The notes under the pieces were generated by a model. That model had not been told where the DNA came from and ran no database searches. It was given only the letters and a program-made list of their open reading frames with translations. From NCBI RefSeq assembly GCF_000378605.1, contig NZ_KB905156.1:1013391-1077390 (forward strand): a DNA stretch of 64,000 nt, written 5' to 3'. Made by a program: the position numbers and the translations under genes. Numbering within the stretch: position 1 is the first letter of the stretch; each line of letters begins with the position of its first letter. The stretch comes from Thioalkalivibrio sp. ALJ21 (GTDB taxonomy: Bacteria; Pseudomonadota; Gammaproteobacteria; Ectothiorhodospirales; Ectothiorhodospiraceae). Positions 7,715-15,726 of this stretch are shown here, piece by piece.

Positions 7715-8884
7715 GTGAGCCAGCAGGTCAAGCAACGGGTCGCGCCCGCCGCGGAATCGCCCTTGATCCGTCCGGCCACGCTGGAGGATCTGGATGCGCT
7801 GGTGGCGCTGGAGGATGCGGCGTTCGAGATCGATCGCATCTCGCGGCGGCAGTTTCGCTACCTGCTCACGCGTGGGCATGCGGTCACGCTGGTGGCGGAG
7901 GGTCCCGGTGGGGAGGGCTTGCTCGGCTACGTGATGCTGCTGTTCAGTCGTGGTACGTCGCTGGCGCGGCTGTACTCGATTGCGGTCAGCGCGCGGGCGC
8001 GTGGCCAGGGGCTGGGCCGGCGCCTGGTGGAGGCGGCGGAAGACGCGGCGCGCCAGCACGGGCGGACCGATCTGCGCCTGGAGGTGCGGCGCGACAATGC
8101 GGCCAGCCTGGCCCTGTTCCGCGGGCTCGGCTATCGCGACTTCGGCACCATCGACGATTACTACGAGGACCACATGGATGCGCTGCGGCTGCAGAAGTCG
8201 CTGGCGACCGGCCCCGATCCGGCGCTGGTGCGCGCGCCCTACTACGCGCAGACGCTGGAGTTCACCTGCGGCCCGGCCGCGCTGATGATGGCGATGCGCG
8301 CGGTGGACCCGGCGCTGAAGCTGGACCGGCGCCTGGAGCTGCGCCTGTGGCGGGATGCCACCACGATTTTTATGACCTCGGGCCACGGCGGTTGCGGGCC
8401 GTACGGGCTCGCGCTGGCGGCCGCCCATCGCGGGTTCGAGGTGGAACTGCTGGTGCGCGATCGCGGCGTGGCGTTCGCGGATTCCGTGCGCAGCGCGGAG
8501 AAGAAGGAGGTGATGCAGCTGGTGCAGGAGGACATGGTCGAGGAGCTGGAACAGCTGGGGGTGCCGGTGGTGCACGGTCCGGTGAACGTATCCCAGCTGG
8601 AGGCGCGCTTTGCCGAGGGCGGGGTGCCGGTGGTGCTGATCAGCAGCGTGCGGCTGTATGCCGAGCGCTTCCCGCACTGGGTCACGGTGACGGGCTTCGA
8701 CGAGCGCTTTGTCTACGTGCATGACCCGTTCGTGGACGTGGAGCAAGGGGAGCGCGCGGTGGACTCGGTGAACATGCCGATCGCGCGTGCGGACTTCGAG
8801 CGCATGGCGCGCTACGGCCGCGCGGGGCTGCAGGCGGCGGTGATCGTCGGCCCGCGCCGTACGGCGGAGGGCGCGCATGCCTGA
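7715..8884 (+). CDS. GNAT acetyltransferase fused to C39-like peptidase
   Basis: A two-domain protein of 389 aa. Residues about 17-150 form a RimI-like GNAT domain (LIRPATLEDLDAL, then LYSIAVSARARGQGLGRRLV for acetyl-CoA binding, and NAASLALFRGLGY). Residues about 170-380 form a papain-like, C39-type domain with catalytic candidates Cys185 (EFTCGPAAL), His321 (FPHWVTV) and Asp337 (VHDPF). The GTG start at 7715 has a strong GGAGAGGAG site; earlier in-frame starts lack one. The 3' end overlaps the RimK-like gene by 8 nt. In the literature on ATP-grasp amidoligases (Iyer, Aravind and colleagues) this fusion is associated with RimK-like enzymes, suggesting peptide synthesis or processing; the substrate is unknown. 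Confidence 0.88.
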   Translation: MSQQVKQRVAPAAESPLIRPATLEDLDALVALEDAAFEIDRISRRQFRYLLTRGHAVTLVAEGPGGEGLLGYVMLLFSRGTSLARLYSIAVSARARGQGLGRRLVEAAEDAARQHGRTDLRLEVRRDNAASLALFRGLGYRDFGTIDDYYEDHMDALRLQKSLATGPDPALVRAPYYAQTLEFTCGPAALMMAMRAVDPALKLDRRLELRLWRDATTIFMTSGHGGCGPYGLALAAAHRGFEVELLVRDRGVAFADSVRSAEKKEVMQLVQEDMVEELEQLGVPVVHGPVNVSQLEARFAEGGVPVVLISSVRLYAERFPHWVTVTGFDERFVYVHDPFVDVEQGERAVDSVNMPIARADFERMARYGRAGLQAAVIVGPRRTAEGAHA

Positions 8885-10361
8885 GCACCGCATCCTGGTC
8901 GAGCGCCGGGCGGACTGGAAGTCGCACTTCCCCGACCTTCCGGTCATGGCTATTGACGACTACCTGCGTGGCCCCGCTGCCGGCGACCCGGCCAACCTGC
9001 GTGTGATCAACCTGTGCCGCAGCCAGCGTTACCTGTCCGCCGGGTACTACGGCTCGCTGCTGGCGGAGGCGCGCGGGCACCGGGTGATCCCCAGCGTGCG
9101 CACCCTGCAGGACCTGTCGCGCAAGTCCATCTACAGCCTGGATACCGAGGAGCTGGACGAACGCGTGGCGCGCGTTCTGGGCCGCAGCCGCCAGGGCGTG
9201 CAGCCCGAGCGGCTGGAGCTGACCGTGCTGTTCGGCCAGTGCGACGAGCCGGCGCTGCAGGAGATCGCCGGCCAGCTGTTCGCCCTGTTCCCCGCGCCGA
9301 TGTTCCGGGTGGAGTTCCGGCTTCAGGGACGCTGGCAGATCCACGCCCTTCGCTCGTTCGCGCTGAACGCGCTGGAACCCGAGCAGGAGCCGGCCTTCTT
9401 CGCCGCGCTGGAGCGCTACCTCTCCAAACCCTGGCGCCGCCGCCGCGGGGCACGCAGCGCGCGCTACGAGCTGGCCATCCTGCACAACCCGGACGAGGCG
9501 ATGGCCCCGTCCACGCCGGCCACGCTCAAGCGCTTCGCCCGCGCCGGGCAGGAACAGGGGATGGATGTCGAGCTGATCCAGGCGCGCGATCTGCCACGAC
9601 TGGCGGAGTTCGACGCCCTGTTCATCCGCGAGACCACCGCCATCGACCACTACACCTATCGCTTCGCGCGCAAGGCCGAGGCCGAGGGCATGGTGGTAAT
9701 CGACGATGCCGACTCCATCCTGCGCTGCACCAACAAGGTCTATCTGGCTGAGCGCCTGGCCGCCCATCGCGTGCCGACGCCAAAGACCGTGATCCTCACC
9801 CGCGAGACCATCCTGCGCGCGGAGGAACAGATCGGCTATCCCGTGGTGCTCAAGATCCCGGACGGCAGCTTCTCGCGCGGGGTGTTCAAGGCGAACGACC
9901 GCGCCGAGCTGGAATCCATCGCCCGACGCCTCTTGAAGGAGAGCGATCTGATCCTCGCCCAGGAGTTTGTCTACACCGAGTTCGACTGGCGCATCGGCGT
10001 GCTCAACCGCCAGCCGCTGTATGCCTCGCAGTACCTGATGTCGCGCAAGCACTGGCAGATCGTCAATCACGACGCCAAGGGTGGCCCGCGCGAGGGCGGC
10101 TTCCGCACGCTGGCACTGGCGGACGTGCCCGCCGCCGTGGTCAAGACGGCCGTGAAGGCCGCCAACCTGATCGGCGACGGCCTCTATGGCGTCGATCTCA
10201 AGCAGACCCCGCGCGGCGTGATGGTCATCGAGGTCAACGACAACCCCAACCTCGACGCCGGCATCGAGGACAAGGTCCTCGGCGAGACCCTCTACACCAC
10301 CCTGATGCAGGACTTCGTCCGCCGCCTCGACGCCGCCCGCCGCCACCGCGCCGCACCCTGA
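8877..10361 (+). CDS. RimK-like ATP-grasp protein with N-terminal RLAN-type domain
   Basis: A 494-aa putative amidoligase. The N-terminal ~200 residues (RVINLCRSQRYLSAGYYGSL, then RVIPSVRTLQDLSRKSIYSL) match the RimK-like ATP-grasp N-terminal domain. The C-terminal ~290 residues are ATP-grasp: YPVVLKIPDGSFSRGVFK (phosphate-binding region), LAQEFVYTEFDWRIGVLN, GGFRTLALADVP and the metal-binding VIEVNDNPNLDAGIED. ATP-grasp ligases of the RimK group join amino acids or peptides to an activated carboxylate. Its GNAT-peptidase partner overlaps its start by 8 nt, so the pair is translationally coupled. Neither product nor acceptor can be predicted from this sequence. It is not ribosomal RimK itself, which lacks this N-domain and is about 300 aa. 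Confidence 0.88.
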   Translation: MPEHRILVERRADWKSHFPDLPVMAIDDYLRGPAAGDPANLRVINLCRSQRYLSAGYYGSLLAEARGHRVIPSVRTLQDLSRKSIYSLDTEELDERVARVLGRSRQGVQPERLELTVLFGQCDEPALQEIAGQLFALFPAPMFRVEFRLQGRWQIHALRSFALNALEPEQEPAFFAALERYLSKPWRRRRGARSARYELAILHNPDEAMAPSTPATLKRFARAGQEQGMDVELIQARDLPRLAEFDALFIRETTAIDHYTYRFARKAEAEGMVVIDDADSILRCTNKVYLAERLAAHRVPTPKTVILTRETILRAEEQIGYPVVLKIPDGSFSRGVFKANDRAELESIARRLLKESDLILAQEFVYTEFDWRIGVLNRQPLYASQYLMSRKHWQIVNHDAKGGPREGGFRTLALADVPAAVVKTAVKAANLIGDGLYGVDLKQTPRGVMVIEVNDNPNLDAGIEDKVLGETLYTTLMQDFVRRLDAARRHRAAP

Positions 10362-10400
10362 TTGGAACGGGAGTCTGCCCGTCGCCGCGTCGGGAAGCGG

Positions 10401-10946
10401 TCAGGCCACGGCCTCGGGTGGTTCCTGCAGCGGGTCGTGGAGTTCGAGGTCGACCATCAGCTCGTTGGCCAGGGCTTCCAGGTCATCCTGCAGGGTGTTC
10501 AGGTCCAGGCCCTCGGGAACGCCCAGGCGGGCCTTCGCGCGGAACATCGGCTCGCCGGTCATCGAGCCCGGTTCGCAGGCCGTCTCCAGCGTCTCGACGC
10601 TCACGCCGTGGCGCGAGAGTACGGCGGTGATGTCCTGCACGATCCCCGGTCGGTCGTGCCCGATCAGGTCCAGCACCACCGGATGCCGCGCCGCCGGGGG
10701 CAGCTCGCTGCCGCGCTGGATATGCACCTGCAGCGAGTCGCCTGCCAGCCCGCGCAGCGCGGCCTCCAGCGCGTCGGCATTCTCGGTATCCACCTCCAGC
10801 AGTACCACTCCGGCAAACTGTCCGGCCAGTTGCGTCATCCGGCTTTCCAGCCAGTTACCGCCCGCCGCCCGTGCCCGCGCCGCCACCGCGCTCACCAGCC
10901 CCGGCCGGTCCGGCCCGATCACCGTCAGAATCACCGAAGTCTTCAT
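10401..10946 (-). CDS. gcvR: ACT-domain protein, GcvR-like regulator
   Basis: A 181-aa protein with two consecutive ACT domains. The first starts VILTVIGPDRPGLVSAVAARA (residues 4-24) and the second VVLDLIGHDRPGIVQDITAVL (about 92-112). This arrangement matches the glycine cleavage transcriptional repressor GcvR, which binds glycine and antagonises GcvA in enterobacteria. The start at 10946 is preceded by AGGAAG at good spacing; an upstream Met 84 nt away adds a non-conserved tail. It is convergent with the RimK-like gene. The GcvR name is by domain layout only; no gcvA or gcv genes are in the window, so a different amino-acid-sensing role is possible. Confidence 0.82.
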   Translation of the reverse strand: MKTSVILTVIGPDRPGLVSAVAARARAAGGNWLESRMTQLAGQFAGVVLLEVDTENADALEAALRGLAGDSLQVHIQRGSELPPAARHPVVLDLIGHDRPGIVQDITAVLSRHGVSVETLETACEPGSMTGEPMFRAKARLGVPEGLDLNTLQDDLEALANELMVDLELHDPLQEPPEAVA

Positions 10947-11066
10947 ACGCACTTCCTCACACGAATCGCTATCGGGCCAACCATCCTGCGCGCCCTTGCA
11001 GGCCATGACAATGCGCTGGATGTTGCTCACTGCGCCACCGCTCGAGGAACGGCACCATCGCTGCTC

Positions 11067-11888
11067 TCAGGCGTCGGCGGTTTCGGGGAGGTTGTAGAAG
11101 GCGCGGGCGGTGGCGGTGGTGTGGGCGGCGAGGTCTTCCGGGGTCTCGTCGCGCAGTTGGGCCACGTATTCACCGATGTGGGGGAGGAAGGCGGGTTCGT
11201 TGCGCCGGCCGTTGCCGATCTTCTTGCCGGAGCCCTTGGGCAGGGTGCGTGGCAGGAGGTAGGGGGCGTCGGTCTCGATCATCAGGCGGCCGCGCGGGAT
11301 GCGCGGGACCAGCGGATGCAGGTGGGTGCCGCGGCGTTCGTCGCAGACCCAGCCGGTGATGCCGATGTGGCAGTCGAGGTCGAGGTATTCGGCCAGGGCG
11401 TCGGCCTCGCCGGTAAAGCAGTGCACTACGGCGGCCGGCAGCTTGTCGCGCCAGCGGCGCAGGATCTGGGCGAAGTCGTGGTGGGCGTCGCGCTCGTGCA
11501 GGAATACCGGCAGGCCGAGATCCGCGGCCAGCTCCAGCTGGGCCTCGAAGGCGATGCGCTGCTGCGGGCGCGGCGAGTGGTCGCGGTTGTAGTCCAGCCC
11601 CATCTCGCCCATGGCGACGACGTTGTCGTCCGCGCGGGCGAGGTCACTGAACCGCGCGGCGATCGCGTCGGTCCATTGCTTTGCCAGGTGCGGATGCACG
11701 CCCAGCGTGGCGCGGCAGCAGTCCGGGTACTGGTCGGCGATCTCCAGGCACTTCTCGCTCTGGTGTGCGTCGGCGCCGGTGATCAGCATCCAGGAGACGC
11801 CGGCCTCGCGGGCGCGCTCGAGGACCTCGTCGCGTTCCTTGTTGAAGGATTCGTGGGTGAGGTTGAAGCAGATATCGATCCATTCCAT
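11067..11888 (-). CDS. tatD: TatD family metal-dependent DNase
   Basis: A 273-aa TIM-barrel hydrolase strongly resembling Escherichia coli TatD. Matching segments include [12 protein letters not shown] at the N-terminus, [44 protein letters not shown] and [11 protein letters not shown]. TatD proteins are 3'-5' exonucleases of the amidohydrolase type acting on single-stranded DNA and RNA. As in E. coli TatD, the usual first HxH metal motif is replaced (CFNLT). It is 120 nt upstream of the gcvR-like gene on the same strand. The start at 11888 aligns with the E. coli start. The upstream gap holds repeat DNA. Confidence 0.93.
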   Translation of the reverse strand: MEWIDICFNLTHESFNKERDEVLERAREAGVSWMLITGADAHQSEKCLEIADQYPDCCRATLGVHPHLAKQWTDAIAARFSDLARADDNVVAMGEMGLDYNRDHSPRPQQRIAFEAQLELAADLGLPVFLHERDAHHDFAQILRRWRDKLPAAVVHCFTGEADALAEYLDLDCHIGITGWVCDERRGTHLHPLVPRIPRGRLMIETDAPYLLPRTLPKGSGKKIGNGRRNEPAFLPHIGEYVAQLRDETPEDLAAHTTATARAFYNLPETADA

Positions 11889-11935
11889 GCGCGGTATGCT
11901 AACGGATTGGACGCGCAGCGCCAGATCCCCGGCGC

Positions 11936-12066
11936 CGTCATTGCGATGGGGCGAATCCCAAGAACGCGCAGTGCGCTGCGCGGCCGTGGGTTGTCACGGC
12001 GTGCGAGCCCATCGCTCTGCCAGCTTTGGGAGATTGCCGCGGCGCCTTCGGCGCCTCGCAATGACG
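11936..12066. repeat. 131-bp dispersed-repeat element with terminal inverted repeats
   Basis: Noncoding element bounded by perfect 11-bp inverted ends: CGTCATTGCGA at 11936-11946 and TCGCAATGACG at 12056-12066. Read on the minus strand it has the familiar GTCATTGCGAGG...GGCAATCTCCC layout of short intergenic repeats that occur in many unrelated bacterial genomes. An internal hairpin GGCGCCTTCGGCGCC lies at about 12041-12055. It fills part of the 391-bp gap between divergent tatD and pepN. I see no gene in this gap. Confidence 0.7.
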
Positions 12067-12078
12067 GGAAACCAGTAG

Positions 12079-12175
12079 CGTCATCGCGAGGAGCGCAGCG
12101 ACGTGGCACAAAAGCGCGAAGCGCGTTGAACGGCCGCAGGCCGGCCCGGAGGGCGAGCGCAGCGAGTAATCTCTG
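12079..12175 (+). repeat. Second, diverged copy of the GTCATTGCGAGG-type repeat
   Basis: Begins CGTCATCGCGAGGAGCGCAG at 12079, the same motif that ends the element just upstream but in the opposite orientation, separated by 12 bp. The rest (to about 12175, ending AGTAATCTCTGGGA) is a variant containing small palindromes such as GCGCGAAGCGCG and GGCCGCAGGCC. The right-hand border is approximate. Together the two copies make a long imperfect inverted structure in the tatD-pepN gap. Confidence 0.55.
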
Positions 12176-12279
12176 GGAGGAACCCCGGCGTTGCAATGGC
12201 GGGGCTGTGGTCCGGGTTTGGGGCTGTGGCCGTGTGGGCGTGTTAAACCTTGTGCAGAGCTTTTGATCGGGAGTTTGGA

Positions 12280-14919
12280 ATGCGTGATGCGAGTCCCCAG
12301 GCGGTTTATCTGAGCGATTACCAGCCGCCGGCGTTTGTGGTGGAGAGCCTGGAGTTGGACTTTGATCTGGCGGCGGCGACCACCGAGGTGACCACGCGCA
12401 TGGCGGTACGGCGCAATCCGCAGGCGGCGGAGCCGAACGGGGCGCTGCGGCTCTACGGCGATGGCGTCGAGCTGGTGTCGCTGACCGTGGATGGGGCGCA
12501 GCCGGGCGAGGGCCTGCTGGAGCAGGATGCCGAGGGCCTGCTGCTGCACGGCTTGCCGGAGGCGGTGCGGCTCGAGATTGTCAGCCGCTGCCACCCGGAG
12601 CAGAACACCGCATTGGAAGGCCTGTACGCCTCCAGCGGCATGCTGTGTACCCAGTGCGAGCCGGAGGGCTTTCGCCGCATCACGTTCTTCCCCGATCGTC
12701 CGGATGTGCTGACCACCTACCGCGTGCGCCTGGAAGCGGACCGGGCGCAGTACCCAGTGCTGCTGGCCAACGGCAACCGCGTGGAGGCCGGCGAGCTGGA
12801 CGGCGGGCGCCACTACGCGGTGTGGGAGGACCCGTTCCCCAAGCCGTCGTACCTGTTTGCGCTGGTCGCCGGGGATCTGGCCTGCCAGCGCGACACCTTC
12901 ACCACCATGTCCGGGCGCGAGGTCGCGCTGGAGCTGTTTGTGGAGGCGCACAACGCCGATCGCTGCGACCATGCGCTGGCCTCGCTGAAGCGCGCGATGC
13001 GCTATGACGAGGAGGCCTTCGGCCGCGAATACGATCTGGACGTGTACATGATCGTCGCGGTCGACGACTTCAACATGGGGGCGATGGAGAACAAGGGACT
13101 GAACCTGTTCAACGCCAAGTACGTGCTGGCCAGCCCCGACACCGCCACCGACAGCGACTTTGTTGCCATCGAGTCGGTGATCGCCCACGAGTACTTCCAC
13201 AACTGGTCCGGCAACCGCGTGACCTGCCGCGACTGGTTCCAGCTGTCGCTCAAGGAAGGGCTCACGGTCTTCCGCGACCAGGAGTTCACCACCGACTGCA
13301 CCCTGTTCGGCGTCAAGCGCATCGACGATGTCGCCATGCTGCGCGCCTTCCAGTTCCCGGAGGATGCCGGACCGCTCGCGCACCCGGTGCGCCCGGACCA
13401 CTACGCCGAGATCAACAACTTCTACACCCTGACCGTCTACGAGAAGGGCGCGGAGCTGATCCGCATGCTGCGCACCCTGATCGGGCGCGAGACCTTCCGT
13501 CGCGGGCTGGACCTATACTTCGAGCGCTTCGACGGCCAGGCAGTGACCACCGACGACTTCGTCGCGGTGATGGCCGAGGCCAGCGGGCGCGATCTCTCCC
13601 GCTTCAAGCGCTGGTACACCCAGGCCGGCACGCCGCATGTGACCGCAAGCACCGCGTTCGACGGTCCCGGCGGCCCGGCCCGCATCACGCTCGCGCAGGA
13701 GACCCCTGCGACCCCGGGGCAGGCGCACAAGGAGCCGGTGGTGATCCCGGTGCGCATGGCCTTCCTCGATGCCGACGGCCAGCGCATCCGCGCGCGTCGG
13801 GAAGGCGACGAAGCCGCGCGCGACGAATGGGTGCTGGAGCTGGACGCCGCCGAGCACACCTTCTGCTTCGAGGATCTGTCCGCCGAGCCTGTCGCGATCT
13901 CCTGGCTGCGCGGCTTCTCAGCCCCGGTGATCCTGAACGCCAACCAGGGCGTGGACGAACTGGCGCACCTGCTGGCGCATGACGATGATGCCTTCGCCCG
14001 CTGGGAGGCCGCGCAGACCCTGTTCCGTCGCGCCATCCGCGCGCGTATCGAGCACGACGCCGCGGACTCCGCGCTGGAGGCCGCCACCGAACACGCCCTG
14101 CGTGCCCTGATCGAGGACCCGGCGATCGAGCCCGTGTTGCTGGCGACCATCCTGCAGCTGCCGCCCACGCGCGAGCTGGCCGAGCTGTTCGAGCGCGTCG
14201 ATCCGGTGCGCCTGCGCATGGAGCGCGACGACCTGGAGAAGCGTCTTTATGCCCCGCTGGCGGGTGCGATGCAGCAGATCCAGCCGAAGCTGGACGATGT
14301 GGACAACGGGGCCTTCACCGCCGAGGCGATGGGCCGGCGCCAGCTGCGCAACCGCCTGCTGGCGCTGCGCGTGGCCGCCGGCGACCAGGCCGCGGTACCC
14401 GAGGCCCTGGCGCAGTACCAGAAGGCGCGCAGCATGACCATGCGCATGGGTGCGCTGAACGCGGTGAACGAGCTGGATCACGAGGCCCGCGAGGTGCTGC
14501 TGACGGACTTCGAGCAGCGCTACCGCGACGACCCGCTGGTGCTGGACAAGTACTTCGGCCTGCAGGCCGGCAGTCAGGTCCCGGGTGGCTTCGAGCGCCT
14601 GGAGGCGCTGCTGGAGCACCCCGGGTTCCGCTGGACCAACCCGAACCGGGTGCGCGCGGTGCTGGGGCCGTTCATGGCGCGCAATGAACGTCACTTCCAC
14701 CAGGAAGACGGCGAGGGCTATCGCCGCATGGGCGGCTTCGTCGAGAAGCTGGACGCGATGAACCCGCAGACCGCCGCGCGCCTGGCCCAGCCGCTGACGC
14801 GCTGGCAAAAGGTGGACAGCGTTCGCGGCGAGCAGATGCGCGCGGAACTCGAGCGCCTCGCCGCGCTCGAACTGTCGCGCGACCTGCGCGACGTGATCGA
14901 GCGCGCGCTGGCGGAGTAG
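12280..14919 (+). CDS. pepN: Aminopeptidase N (M1 family)
   Basis: An 879-aa M1 zinc aminopeptidase, close in length to E. coli PepN (870 aa), which removes N-terminal residues from peptides in the cytosol. The exopeptidase motif GAMEN is at residues 267-271 and the zinc site HEYFH at 303-307, with Glu326 (SLKEGLTVF) in HExxH-x18-E spacing. The N-terminal beta domain contains TQCEPEGFRRITFFPDRPDV, typical of PepN. The long C-terminal helical domain (about 540-879) is complete. The start at 12280 has CGGGAG seven nt upstream; an earlier in-frame ATG at 12250 lacks a site. It stands alone between two repeat-bearing gaps. Confidence 0.96.
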   Translation: MRDASPQAVYLSDYQPPAFVVESLELDFDLAAATTEVTTRMAVRRNPQAAEPNGALRLYGDGVELVSLTVDGAQPGEGLLEQDAEGLLLHGLPEAVRLEIVSRCHPEQNTALEGLYASSGMLCTQCEPEGFRRITFFPDRPDVLTTYRVRLEADRAQYPVLLANGNRVEAGELDGGRHYAVWEDPFPKPSYLFALVAGDLACQRDTFTTMSGREVALELFVEAHNADRCDHALASLKRAMRYDEEAFGREYDLDVYMIVAVDDFNMGAMENKGLNLFNAKYVLASPDTATDSDFVAIESVIAHEYFHNWSGNRVTCRDWFQLSLKEGLTVFRDQEFTTDCTLFGVKRIDDVAMLRAFQFPEDAGPLAHPVRPDHYAEINNFYTLTVYEKGAELIRMLRTLIGRETFRRGLDLYFERFDGQAVTTDDFVAVMAEASGRDLSRFKRWYTQAGTPHVTASTAFDGPGGPARITLAQETPATPGQAHKEPVVIPVRMAFLDADGQRIRARREGDEAARDEWVLELDAAEHTFCFEDLSAEPVAISWLRGFSAPVILNANQGVDELAHLLAHDDDAFARWEAAQTLFRRAIRARIEHDAADSALEAATEHALRALIEDPAIEPVLLATILQLPPTRELAELFERVDPVRLRMERDDLEKRLYAPLAGAMQQIQPKLDDVDNGAFTAEAMGRRQLRNRLLALRVAAGDQAAVPEALAQYQKARSMTMRMGALNAVNELDHEAREVLLTDFEQRYRDDPLVLDKYFGLQAGSQVPGGFERLEALLEHPGFRWTNPNRVRAVLGPFMARNERHFHQEDGEGYRRMGGFVEKLDAMNPQTAARLAQPLTRWQKVDSVRGEQMRAELERLAALELSRDLRDVIERALAE

Positions 14920-14958
14920 GCGGCGACTCTCTCGCCGATGAGGCGACGGGAATGTGTG

Positions 14959-15037
14959 TGTGGGAGCGTGCCTGCACGCGAATGCTCCTGCCCGCGTCCG
15001 GCTTTGACGGGGCTTCGCGTGCAAGCACGCTCCCACA
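14959..15037. repeat. REP-like inverted repeat (24-bp arms)
   Basis: Arms TGTGGGAGCGTGC(C)TGCACGCGAA at 14959-14982 and its reverse complement at 15014-15037 differ at a single base, with a 31-nt loop between. Each arm also contains its own small palindrome (GCGTGCxTGCACGC). The consensus closely resembles REP sequences of Pseudomonas and relatives (GTGGGAGCGxGCxTGCxCGCGA). It lies 39 nt downstream of pepN and before the copper operon, so it may also act as an mRNA 3'-end stabiliser. No RAYT transposase is in the window. Confidence 0.7.
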
Positions 15038-15121
15038 GGGGGTGCGCTGAGGCCTGCGGGTTGTGGTAGCGTATCGCCCGGTTACTGGGCTGCTGCCTCC
15101 TGAGATGAGGGTTTGGCCGAC

Positions 15122-15595
15122 GTGAAACGGGTCTTCCATCGACTGCTGTGCTGGATGCTGGTGCTGGCGATCGCCGGCCTGCCGGCGCTTGCGGCTGTCG
15201 CGAGTGAGGAAGGCGGTCACGCCGGGCATGCGATGCACGGGGCCCAGTCAAAGGGCGACCAGCCTGCGGATCACGCGGCCCATGATCACTCACATGATCA
15301 CGCGCACGGCGACCACCATGATCACCATGCGCAGGACGATCACGCCGATACTCGGCATGGCGGCGACCACGCCCATGAAGCATCCGATTCCTCTGACGCC
15401 AGCGGGGTGATCGTGCACGTGGATTGCGTGGACGCGGCCTGTCTGGCGAGCTGCTCGGCCTGCAGCCACTGCCAGGGCATGCCGTCCATCACCAGTATGC
15501 ACCTGCTGGCCCCGGTGACGCAGGCCATTACGCTGTATTCCTTCCAGAGCGGTCCGCCTGCGGCCGCGTTATACCGACCCCCGATCCTCTCCTGA
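15122..15595 (+). CDS. Secreted His-rich protein, probable metal-binding component of copper operon
   Basis: A 157-aa protein with an N-terminal signal peptide (LLCWMLVLAIAGLPALAAVA, cleavage likely after ALA or AVA). The mature part is dominated by His/Asp runs between residues about 35 and 90 (for example HDHSHDHAHGDHHDHHAQDD). This is followed by a Cys cluster (DCVDAACLASCSACSHC), both consistent with metal binding. Function is inferred: a periplasmic copper or zinc buffer or sensor, with some similarity in style to CzcI-like leader genes. It is the first gene of the run ending in copCD. The GTG at 15122 is chosen from GAGGG spacing; a TTG at 15113 is an alternative. Confidence 0.72.
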   Translation: MKRVFHRLLCWMLVLAIAGLPALAAVASEEGGHAGHAMHGAQSKGDQPADHAAHDHSHDHAHGDHHDHHAQDDHADTRHGGDHAHEASDSSDASGVIVHVDCVDAACLASCSACSHCQGMPSITSMHLLAPVTQAITLYSFQSGPPAAALYRPPILS

Positions 15596-15726
15596 TCTGA
15601 CTGTACCGGCCCGAGCGCCGGGGCTGTCCGTATGCCCGGGTTCCACCCGGTGGTGGCGGATGGCAAGGCCGTGTCGCGCGTTCGCGCGGGATGCGGAATC
15701 GAAGTCCGATCAAGGAGATTTTCACG

